In this document: piece after piece, positions 26,885 to 34,419 of the stretch | Position numbering within the stretch: position 1 is the stretch's first letter | Layout of the letters: the number at the start of each line of letters is the position of its first letter | NCBI GenBank assembly: GCA_016780825.1 | Contig: JADHLF010000002.1 | Location: 1-64,000, forward strand | Source of the DNA: Planktomarina sp. | Lineage (GTDB): Bacteria > Pseudomonadota > Alphaproteobacteria > Rhodobacterales > Rhodobacteraceae | Length of the DNA stretch: 64,000 nt | Direction of reading: 5' to 3' | Notes under the pieces: model-generated | What the model saw: only the letters and a program-made list of their open reading frames with translations | What the model was told of the DNA's origin: nothing | The model's database searches: none | Translations under genes and position numbers: made by a program

Positions 26885-26961
26885 GCCGCCTTAGCTCAGT
26901 TGGTTAGAGCGCCTGATTGTGGATCAGGAGGTCCCTGGTTCGAGACCAGGAGGTGGTACCA
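26885..26961 (+). tRNA. tRNA-His (anticodon GTG)
   Basis: A complete cloverleaf: acceptor GCCGCCT pairs with AGGTGGT with two G-U pairs, and the D arm is GCTC/GAGC. The anticodon stem CTGAT/ATCAG encloses a loop with GTG, and the T arm is CCTGG/CCAGG with TTCGAGA. The discriminator is A73 and CCA is encoded. The base before position 1 is T, so no G-1 is encoded opposite A73, as known for alphaproteobacterial tRNA-His. Confidence 0.97.
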
Positions 26962-27188
26962 TTACTTTCAATAAGATGGCGTTTGCGCAGCTGGGCGTTT
27001 TGCATTTCCAGCCAGACATAGAGCCAGACAAATGCGCGTTAAACAACGTACATTACCTCTATCGGATTCTTGATTTGTGGGTCTACATCAGCCACGCGCC
27101 CGCACGCCTGCGCGTCGCTGCAAACATGTTTGTTTTGGCATGCGGTTAGTCGGCTGTTTGCCTGCTGAGGCCGCTATGGTCCGCTTAA

Positions 27189-27698
27189 GGCGCCGGCATC
27201 GATCAAGTCGAGTTCGGGCCGACCATGGGCGCCATGGTCTCTGAGAAGCAACGTGATCGCGCAGTTGACATGATCTCAGCCGCGCAAGAGGAAGGGGCGC
27301 GGATTGCAGCTGGCGGGCATAAGGCGAATATTCCAGGCGCATTTTTGGAACCTACAGTCTTGACCGAAGTTTTGCCGCATGTGTCGATTGCGCAAGAGGA
27401 GGTGTTTGGACCTGTCGTTTCAGTTTTGAAATTCACGACGGATGAGGAAGCCATCCAGATTGCCAATGGAACCCCTTATGGTCTTGTTGGCGGGGTCTTC
27501 ACACGCGACCTTGATCGCGCAACCCGCGCCGCCCGGCGCATGCGAGCGGGGCAGGTATTTGTCAATGAATGGTATGCCGGCGGTGTTGAGACACCTTTTG
27601 GTGGGTTCGGCAAATCAGGCTATGGCCGCGAGAAAGGTCGCGAGGCACTCTGGAACTATGTGCAGACCAAAAACATCGCCATCAAGTTGAACGGTTGA
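27189..27698 (+). pseudogene. aldehyde dehydrogenase, 5'-truncated remnant
   Basis: Only the C-terminal third of an NAD(P)-dependent aldehyde dehydrogenase is present. The frame opens right after a TAA at 27186-27188, with GAGIDQVEFGPTMGAMVSEK, and continues through QEEVFGPVVSVLKF, ANGTPYGLVGGVFT and ETPFGGFGKSGYGREKG to the normal end. The nucleotide-binding half and catalytic Glu and Cys regions are missing, and the 225 bases back to tRNA-His show no aldehyde dehydrogenase sequence in any frame. A 157-codon frame from the ATG at 27225 could still be translated, but the product would lack the active site. Base use resembles real coding sequence, so the truncation seems recent. Confidence 0.85.
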
Positions 27699-27792
27699 GC
27701 CAGATCGTCCAGTCCTGTCCAGCAATGAAGGTGGCGCGCTATGGGGCTTTGGCACGGGTGGCTGGGTCATTTATCGGCCGCGCAGAATTTTG

Positions 27793-28509
27793 TCAGGTCA
27801 ACCATTTCAGCAGGATTGGTACAATGAGACTGGTCAGCAAGGCATTGAGCGCCATGGCAATGCCTGCATAGGCGCCGGCAATTGGATTGACTTTGAAGGC
27901 GCGCGCCGTGCCGATGCCATGGGCCGCAACACCCACTGCAAATCCTCGCGCTTGCTAATCTGTGATCGACAAGATGTTCATCAACGGGGTCACGGTAATC
28001 GCCCCGATAATTCCTGTCAAAATCACCAGAACGGCGGTGAGCGTTGGAATGCCGCCGACAGCTTCCGAAATGCCCAGCGCAACAGGCGCTGTGGTGGATT
28101 TTGGCGCGAGGGACAGCAATACACTGAAGGGCAGATCAAAAAACTGCGCCAATAAAATGGCGGATCCTGCCGCCACCGTCGAGCCCGCGATCAGGGCGCA
28201 TAGGATGGGAATAACGGATTTTTGGATCGTGGCGCGGTTGTCCCAAAGGGGCAGGGCCAAAGCGACCGTTGCCGGACCCAAAAGAAAATGGATAAATTGT
28301 GCGCCTTCGAAATAGGTGCCGTAATCGGTCTTGGTCAAAACAAGGACCGGTGAGAGCAGCAGGACCGACAACAACACCGGGTTGGCCCAGGGGGGATTTC
28401 CCAAACGTGCCGCCAGGCCTTCGGCGATCAAATAGGCGCCAATTGTGGCTGTAAGCCAGAGTAGGGGCGCGGCGGATAAGTAACTCCAAAGGCTGATAAA
28501 ATCATTCAT
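27793..28509 (-). pseudogene. lrgB: LrgB/CidB family protein interrupted by an in-frame amber codon
   Basis: LrgB proteins are multi-helix inner-membrane proteins that act with LrgA in control of murein hydrolase export or in pyruvate/glycolate transport. Codons 1-184 run from MNDFISLWSYLS to LMNILSITD. A TAG follows (27955-27957), then the frame continues without break: QARGFAVGVAAHGIGTARAF and ALLTSLIVPILLKWLT to a TGA at 27793-27795. Those 53 codons are the expected LrgB C-terminus, so the ancestral length was about 238 residues. Either this is a nonsense mutation or a sequencing error. The start overlaps the lrgA end by 8 bases. Confidence 0.85.
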
Positions 28510-28858
28510 TTTGCAGCCTGTACATAAGCCGTTTGGTCGCAATGAATGTGGCGACAGTCACAAGCATCGACAAAATTGTCGACAGGGTGAGAACCATAAG
28601 CAACCTGGCCCAATCCGATGACAGAACCTCTAAATTGCCAATAACCCCGACACCGGCGGGTACAAACATCAAAGACAAATGGGCCAGAATGACTTGTGTC
28701 GTCGGGCGCAGGGCGCTCGCCAAAGGCGGCCTTAGGGCAAGAGCCGCCAGCAAAATCACCAAACCCAAGACAGGGCCGGGAATAGGCAGGCCCAACCCGC
28801 GCGCTGCAAACTCACCGATAAGTTGACAGCCAAGAAGCAATCCTAAAGTTCGAAGCAT
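28502..28858 (-). CDS. lrgA: LrgA/CidA family holin-like protein
   Basis: A 118-residue membrane protein with four hydrophobic helices. It contains the family pattern GLPIPGPVLGLVILLAAL and HLSLMFVPAGVGVIG. LrgA is the small partner of LrgB. ATG at 28858 is preferred: AAGGAG stands about 10 bases upstream, whereas a GTG at 28867 is too close to it. Its stop lies within the lrgB start (ATGAATGA), so the two were a coupled operon before lrgB acquired its stop codon. Confidence 0.88.
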   Translation of the reverse strand: MLRTLGLLLGCQLIGEFAARGLGLPIPGPVLGLVILLAALALRPPLASALRPTTQVILAHLSLMFVPAGVGVIGNLEVLSSDWARLLMVLTLSTILSMLVTVATFIATKRLMYRLQNE

Positions 28859-28978
28859 CAGCGCCACACTCCTTATTCAGGCCACAGTGACGGGGAACTG
28901 GCGCGGAGGCAATCTCTTAAAGGATATTCACTCAAAACGGCATCGAAAGCTACCTTAAAGCCCGAGGTGGAGGAGGCG

Positions 28979-29878
28979 TTAAAGGTAGGTGATTTTCTCT
29001 GTCAAATCGTCCCTACCATGCCAATCCCAATATGTTTTGAGGAGTTGCGCCGTGATGGGGCCGATTGCGTCATTGCCCAGAATGGTTTTATTCACGCGTG
29101 TGACAGGCACCGGGCCACCGGCTGTGGTTGCGGTAAACACCTCATCGGCCGATAGGAATTCAGCGAGGCTAATGTCTGCCTCTGCACAGGGAATGCCAAG
29201 GTCGGCGCAGATCTCTAGGACGGTTTTTCTGGAAATGCCTTCAAGCATTCCCGATCTGGGTGTCAGCACTTTGCCCTCCACCACTGCGAAGATATTAAAG
29301 CCCGGCCCTTCGGTAATATAGCCGTTTGCGTCGAGCAATACGGTGGTGTCGTAGCCGGCATCTAAAGCGTTAAACAGCGCGGCGGTCATGTCACCCCAGT
29401 GATAGTTTTTAACCGTGGGATCAACCGACTGCGGCGGTATGCGCCGCAGGTTCTCTTCAACAAAAATATGGGCGCCCCGTTGTGCCACCTCCTGTGGGAT
29501 CACCCAAATGAATGGCACGGCCCAGGCGTAAAAATGGTTGGTGCAGGCTCTTGGATCACGCGTGCCCGGAATTTTAGGTGTACCGCGTGAGGCCACCATC
29601 GACACATAGGCCGATTTCAGCCCTGACGTGGCCACCAATTCGACCAAAGCCGCCTTTATCTCCGCGCGGGTCATGCCGACATCCAGTCGCAATTTATCCA
29701 TCGAAACCATGAAGCGGTCTAAATAATCTTCCAGCCGAAAGAAGGCACCGTCCCAGACATGGACAACATCATATGTGATATCCGAACGTGTCAAACCCCA
29801 ATCAAATACGGAAATCTTGGCCTCAGATACCGCAATGACCTTGCCATCCATCCATGCGGCACCGGCGGAGTACATCAT
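28979..29878 (-). CDS. class IV PLP aminotransferase, (R)-amine transaminase-like
   Basis: A 299-residue fold-type IV aminotransferase. The Schiff-base lysine is Lys157 in DPTVKNYHWGD, and the cofactor ring is expected to contact the Glu in GYITEGPGFNIF. The pattern SDITYDVVHVWDGAFFRLED with RRIPPQSVDPTVKN resembles, from memory, the (R)-selective omega-transaminase of Aspergillus terreus more than IlvE or D-alanine aminotransferase. Typical annotation would be branched-chain aminotransferase, which I consider less likely. It lies 34 bases downstream of the beta-hydroxyacid dehydrogenase gene and is probably co-transcribed with it. The physiological substrate is unknown. Confidence 0.82.
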   Translation of the reverse strand: MMYSAGAAWMDGKVIAVSEAKISVFDWGLTRSDITYDVVHVWDGAFFRLEDYLDRFMVSMDKLRLDVGMTRAEIKAALVELVATSGLKSAYVSMVASRGTPKIPGTRDPRACTNHFYAWAVPFIWVIPQEVAQRGAHIFVEENLRRIPPQSVDPTVKNYHWGDMTAALFNALDAGYDTTVLLDANGYITEGPGFNIFAVVEGKVLTPRSGMLEGISRKTVLEICADLGIPCAEADISLAEFLSADEVFTATTAGGPVPVTRVNKTILGNDAIGPITAQLLKTYWDWHGRDDLTEKITYL

Positions 29879-29912
29879 CTCATAGCCTTTTCATTATTGT
29901 GCGCAACAGCTG

Positions 29913-30809
29913 TCATTTTTTCACGCCATTTTGCGCCATAACATAATCCACCAGATGCGGCACATAATCTTCCGGGCCATCGCCACTGGCTGCGAATGCC
30001 AGAGCAAAACTATTTTTCACCGCCCCACCAATGGGATTTGCCAAATGGACACCATCGGCCATATTGGCAAGATAACTTGTGTCTTTCAAAGCGTTTTTCA
30101 GTGTGAATTTATGCGCCTCGCGGTTGCCCTCCAGCGCATAGCCCATGAAGGTTTGATAAAATCCGCAATCCATTCGGCTGCCGCGAATAACGGAGTCAAA
30201 TTGCGCGGTGGTGATGCCAACTTTCTCGGCCAGAGCCAGGGCCTCTGAATACATCGCGGCATATCCGAGCGACAAGAAATTGTTGAGTAATTTCATTTTG
30301 TGCCCGGCGCCATTGTCTCCCATATGCACGATGGACCGCGCCCAGGTTTCAACCACGGGTTTAATGCGGGCAAAGACCTCTTCTGTTCCGCCGATCATTG
30401 TCGACAATTCGCCGGATTCGGCCTGAACGGGCGTGCCGCCCAGAGGTGCATCGGCCATATGACAGCCCTGTTCCGCCAGGCGCGCGGCCAGACGTGTTGT
30501 CGAATTGGGATCTGAGGTTGAGCAGTCGATGATCACTGTGCCTGGACGCAGATCCGGCAAGAGCTCGGCCACGATAGCCTCCACTTCCGGTGAGCCAGGT
30601 GCGCATATATGAATGACGGTTGTATTGCGGGCCATATCGGCCAGAGAGCTGACCTCCGTTGCGCCTTTGGACAGCAGATCATCCACCGGCGCGCGATTGC
30701 GATGGGCCCGGACATAGACAGGGTAACCTGCACTTAGGATATTCTTTGCCATACCGTGCCCCATGAGGCCAACGCCAATAAATCCGATCGTCTCTGCTGT
30801 ATTATTCAT
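29913..30809 (-). CDS. NAD(P)-dependent beta-hydroxyacid dehydrogenase (3-hydroxyisobutyrate dehydrogenase family)
   Basis: A 298-residue oxidoreductase of the 3-hydroxyisobutyrate / tartronate semialdehyde reductase family. The nucleotide-binding turn is GFIGVGLMGHGMAKN (residues 9-23). The substrate loop is DAPLGGTPVQAESG, where family members have DAPVSGG. The catalytic Lys is in GAGHKMKLLNNF. The second half is the helical dimerisation domain. It is the upstream gene of a likely two-gene operon with the aminotransferase, suggesting sequential processing of an amine-derived or hydroxy-acid substrate; this is inference. Confidence 0.87.
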   Translation of the reverse strand: MNNTAETIGFIGVGLMGHGMAKNILSAGYPVYVRAHRNRAPVDDLLSKGATEVSSLADMARNTTVIHICAPGSPEVEAIVAELLPDLRPGTVIIDCSTSDPNSTTRLAARLAEQGCHMADAPLGGTPVQAESGELSTMIGGTEEVFARIKPVVETWARSIVHMGDNGAGHKMKLLNNFLSLGYAAMYSEALALAEKVGITTAQFDSVIRGSRMDCGFYQTFMGYALEGNREAHKFTLKNALKDTSYLANMADGVHLANPIGGAVKNSFALAFAASGDGPEDYVPHLVDYVMAQNGVKK

Positions 30810-30957
30810 AACTTATCCCTATTTACGGAGTTGCCTTGAGGGGCATTGCTGTCTTTAGTCTCTGCGCTGTGCTCTGTGAAACTGGAGTGAAAAGAGGCGC
30901 TCTTGTCAAGTCACAGCCTTTTGGCGCCAGCGGCGCTTGTGCTGTGATGCAGGGTTT

Positions 30958-32163
30958 TCACACTGTGGTCCTGCGCTCAAAGCTTTTCAGGCGATGGGCG
31001 CTCAGCGATCCAAAGATCGACAACACAAAGATGGAGGCAATCAAGATCAGCGGTGTTCCATCAAAAAAGTGCCCGGCCACCGATGCCAAAAGGATAGAGC
31101 CCAAGGTCGCGACGGCGCTGGTGACGCTGGCGGCTGTGCCGGCGATATGCCCGAGTGGCTCCATCGCCAAGGCTGTGAGGTTGCCCAATGTCATTCCCGC
31201 TTGAAAAAACAGTCCAAAAATCCAAAATATGAAGAGCGCAAAGCCAAGGTCACCGGCCATCAGCCCTTGCGCGTTCAAAGCAAGCATCCCCAGGCTCCAG
31301 ACAATCTGTATGCGCAGGGTTGCACTGATCAGGCGGCGCATCCCGAGGCGCATGACGATCATGGAGTTGAGAAAACTGGCCGAGGCGGACAGGCCAGCCA
31401 CCAAGGCAAACCATTGGGGGAAGCTGTCGGCGCGGTGATAGAATTGATCGAAGATTTGCTGCACCATGAGGATGCTCAAAAACAGCATCGCATAGGCAAA
31501 GACCATGGTCAGCATCGACATCCGCACCATGCCGAGGGAAAATATCTCGACCAAGGCGGCTTGAAACGCCTCTCGGCGGAAGGGGATGCGCTGCTCTGGC
31601 GCTAAGGGTTCTTGAATTCGCAATCCGGTCCAAGCGGTGCTGAGAGCTGAAAATACAATGAAAATCACAAAGATTGATTGCCAAGCGAAAATTGAGATCA
31701 ATCCCGCCCCAAGCAGGGGGGCAAGGGCCGGAACAATGGAGAAAATGATCATAACAAATGAGGAAATACGTGCCATCTGACGCCCGGAGTATAGATCGCG
31801 GATCAAAGCCTGGGAGACAACGCGGGGGGCGGCGGCACCGAAGCCTTGACAGAGGCGCGCAACGATCATGGTCTCAAGATTGCTGGCGAGAATGCAGGTG
31901 ATGGAGGCCAAAATATAAAGGCCGGCGCCCCAATAAATTACGGTTTTGCGGCCAAAGCTGTCCGACAGCGGGCCGGCGATCAATGTGCCGGCCGACATGC
32001 CAATAATGAAGGTCGACAAGATTAATTGCACGTTATTGGGCCGCTCAGGTGTCAGCTGTGCCGAGATATCCGGCAGCGCTGGCAACATCGTGTCAATCGA
32101 GATGGCAACCGTGGCCACCAACATGGCCATCAGGGCGATAAATTCGGGCGTAGAGATCCGCAT
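30958..32163 (-). CDS. Bcr/CflA-type multidrug MFS transporter
   Basis: A 401-residue major facilitator with about twelve hydrophobic helices. The N-terminal helix has the family sequence TVAISIDTMLPALPDI, followed by motif A-like GPLSDSFGRKTVIYWG and a helix-5 region with SLVPALAPLLG-like residues (IFSIVPALAPLLGAG). These match the drug:proton antiporters of the Bcr/CflA group. The substrate is unknown. It is a single gene, separated by about 150 bases from the dehydrogenase gene, with no regulator adjacent. Confidence 0.86.
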   Translation of the reverse strand: MRISTPEFIALMAMLVATVAISIDTMLPALPDISAQLTPERPNNVQLILSTFIIGMSAGTLIAGPLSDSFGRKTVIYWGAGLYILASITCILASNLETMIVARLCQGFGAAAPRVVSQALIRDLYSGRQMARISSFVMIIFSIVPALAPLLGAGLISIFAWQSIFVIFIVFSALSTAWTGLRIQEPLAPEQRIPFRREAFQAALVEIFSLGMVRMSMLTMVFAYAMLFLSILMVQQIFDQFYHRADSFPQWFALVAGLSASASFLNSMIVMRLGMRRLISATLRIQIVWSLGMLALNAQGLMAGDLGFALFIFWIFGLFFQAGMTLGNLTALAMEPLGHIAGTAASVTSAVATLGSILLASVAGHFFDGTPLILIASIFVLSIFGSLSAHRLKSFERRTTV

Positions 32164-32237
32164 GCCTATCCAGACTTAAATGTGTTTCTAGGTTAGTCGT
32201 GGGAATTGACTGAAAAGTAAACACCCTCTGCGCTGGG

Positions 32238-32711
32238 TTATGCGGCGAGCGCCAAACAGATCACAACCAAAGTCGTCAGCAGTGCGCGCAATTTCAGCCA
32301 CCAATCTGGCGTCAATCCCTGACGAAAGAACAGGACGTCCAGGCCAAAGAGCACCAGGAACCCGCCGATCAGCGCCGCGAGCTGCATGGGCGCCCTGCTG
32401 GCCAGAAAGAAAGCGGCCCAGAGCGCCGGCAGGACCGAGAGGCCAAAAAACAAGGGCGCATTTTGCTTGGGTGCTTTGCACGCGAAGCCCCAAAGCACGC
32501 CGGACATAAATGATAAAATCACTGCTCCATAGGTCAGCTGTAGGCTGCGCCCAACAAAACCGGGGCCGAGCCACTCCGCGATGGGCAGGGCAATCGCCGG
32601 GTTCCAAGCGCTCATAGCGCCCCAAAAAAACGGCAGCACGCCGGCGAGGCCAAGCCACAGGGGGGCGGTGGGGATTTGGGTTTGAAAGGCGCGGATGTTG
32701 AGACGCATCAT
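32238..32711 (-). CDS. DUF3429 family membrane protein
   Basis: A 157-residue membrane protein with about five hydrophobic helices. It contains LWLGLAGVLPFFWG and the diagnostic YGAVILSFMSGVLWGF, which place it in DUF3429. Function is unknown. Its start overlaps the photolyase stop in an ATGA arrangement, so it is co-translated with the photolyase gene. That linkage hints at a role in light or oxidative stress, but this is inference. Confidence 0.85.
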   Translation of the reverse strand: MMRLNIRAFQTQIPTAPLWLGLAGVLPFFWGAMSAWNPAIALPIAEWLGPGFVGRSLQLTYGAVILSFMSGVLWGFACKAPKQNAPLFFGLSVLPALWAAFFLASRAPMQLAALIGGFLVLFGLDVLFFRQGLTPDWWLKLRALLTTLVVICLALAA

Positions 32712-34249
32712 GGGGTGTGGTCTTTGGTTGCGAGACGTTTAAAAAACTGGTCGGCATCGGATCGGATGGCCTGTTGTTTGTCTGCATCCATGCGGTCGTA
32801 AACTCGGAACATCATTGCGACCCGTGGATTGGCGCGCAGCTTGGCGCGATTGCGGTCGAGAAAATCCCAATAAAGGTAATTAAATGGGCAGGCCTTTGGG
32901 CCGTTTTTGGCCGTGACGCTATAGCTACAGCCTTTGCAATAGTTGGACATTTTGTTGATATAGCCACCGCCAGAGGCATAGGGCTTGCTGGCCAATTGAC
33001 CGCCATCAGCAAAGAGCGCCATGCCCGACACATTCGGCAGCTCGACCCATTCGAAAGCATCTGCATAAACGCTTAAAAACCAATCATTGACCTGCGCGGG
33101 CAAGATGCCGGCCAGGAGCGCAAAATTGCCCAGGACCATCAGCCGTTGGATGTGGTGCGCATAAGCATGATCAATCGTCTGTTGCACCGATTGGCGCAGA
33201 CAATTCATGCGCGTGTCAGCGGTCCAGTAAAAGTCGGGTAAATCGCGCTGGGCATCGAAAAAGTTGAGCGCGTCATAGCCGGGCATATTTTGCCAATAGA
33301 GCCCGCGCACAAACTCGCGCCATCCCAAAATTTGCCGAATAAAGCCTTCAACCGCATTGAGAGGCGCTTGGCCTCGATGGTAGGCCTGCTCAGCGGCGGC
33401 AATACACTCAAGCGGCAGCAACAAGCCGGTGTTGAGATAGAGCCCGATATGCGCATGAAACATCCAGGCTTCATCTTGCAGCATGGCATCTTGGTAGTCG
33501 CCAAAGAGGGCCAAGCGTTGCTCAATAAATTGCTGCAACGCCCCGCGGGCGCCCTCGGCGGTCACGGCGAAATGGAAGGGGCCTGCTGTGCCCATGTGAT
33601 CGGGGAACAGGTGTTCGACCATCGTGCAGACCTCTTGGGTGACGTCATCGGGCGCAAGGCGAAACCTATCGGGAATGGCAATTGTCGCATTGGGCGCTTT
33701 GCGGTTGTCGCTGTCAAAATTCCACTGATCTCCAATCGGCTGGTCCCACTCCATCAGGACAGTGTACCGCTTGCGCATCTCACGATAGAAATACTCCATT
33801 CGCAGGGACTTGCGCCCCGCGCTCCAGCTGCGAAACTCACTATGGCTGGCGAGAAACCGCGTGTCGGGGCGAATATCAACCGGCAGATTAAACAGGTCAG
33901 GCCAAAGCTTGATCTCCTCCAAAACACGATACTCGCTGGGCTCTGTCACGACGATTTTGTCAAAATCGCCCATTTGAACTGCGCGGGCCACCGCATCGGA
34001 AAAGCGTGACACAGGCGCGGCATCATCGAGCTTATGGTAGATCACGCGGTAATGGGCTTGCTGCAGATCTTGTGCGAAATGCCGCATGGCGGAGAAAATA
34101 AAGACCAGTTTTTTCTTGTGGTGTTTGACATAGGTGGCTTCTTGCTGGACTTCACAGAGCAAGATGGTGTCGTGGTCCTGATCGGCATCGTGCAAACTCG
34201 AAATGGTTTTGCTAAGCTGATCGCCTAAGATTACGCGCAATACCGCCAC
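32708..34249 (-). CDS. phrB: FeS-containing prokaryotic (6-4) photolyase / cryptochrome (PhrB, CryB type)
   Basis: A 513-residue member of the FeS-BCP family, which repair (6-4) photoproducts with FAD and light and include Agrobacterium PhrB and Rhodobacter CryB. The N-terminal alpha/beta domain starts VLRVILGDQLSKTIS. The [4Fe-4S] ligands are visible as one Cys in RMNCLRQSV and three in NYCKGCSYSV and KACPFNYLYW. The tail has the family-typical YWDFLDRNRAKLRANPRV. Translation starts at a GTG with GAGG at 6-base spacing. It is divergent from a second photolyase-like gene. Confidence 0.93.
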   Translation of the reverse strand: MAVLRVILGDQLSKTISSLHDADQDHDTILLCEVQQEATYVKHHKKKLVFIFSAMRHFAQDLQQAHYRVIYHKLDDAAPVSRFSDAVARAVQMGDFDKIVVTEPSEYRVLEEIKLWPDLFNLPVDIRPDTRFLASHSEFRSWSAGRKSLRMEYFYREMRKRYTVLMEWDQPIGDQWNFDSDNRKAPNATIAIPDRFRLAPDDVTQEVCTMVEHLFPDHMGTAGPFHFAVTAEGARGALQQFIEQRLALFGDYQDAMLQDEAWMFHAHIGLYLNTGLLLPLECIAAAEQAYHRGQAPLNAVEGFIRQILGWREFVRGLYWQNMPGYDALNFFDAQRDLPDFYWTADTRMNCLRQSVQQTIDHAYAHHIQRLMVLGNFALLAGILPAQVNDWFLSVYADAFEWVELPNVSGMALFADGGQLASKPYASGGGYINKMSNYCKGCSYSVTAKNGPKACPFNYLYWDFLDRNRAKLRANPRVAMMFRVYDRMDADKQQAIRSDADQFFKRLATKDHTP

Positions 34250-34419
34250 TTTGTCCTCAATTCCGTTATGCCTGGGCGGATGCCCTCTGCTGGAGGTTTA
34301 GCTAGGTTGAAGTGAGCGAAGAGCAACGCCGCCCTGTGGTTTTTCGTCCGGTGATTGGCGAAGAGCGCATTGCAATATCGGCTTGCCGCAATAGCTCACA
34401 GGCAATACAGGAGCTGGCG

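Noticed and set aside
26885..27188. A genomic-island attachment site at tRNA-His
   Set aside because: No second copy of the tRNA 3' end, integrase or phage gene is in the window. XerC at 13 kb has the chromosomal xerC context.
27955..27957. Pyrrolysine decoding of the lrgB amber codon, given an MttB homologue nearby
   Set aside because: The MttB homologue has no amber codon, no pylS or pylT-like sequence was seen, and LrgB proteins are not known to need pyrrolysine.
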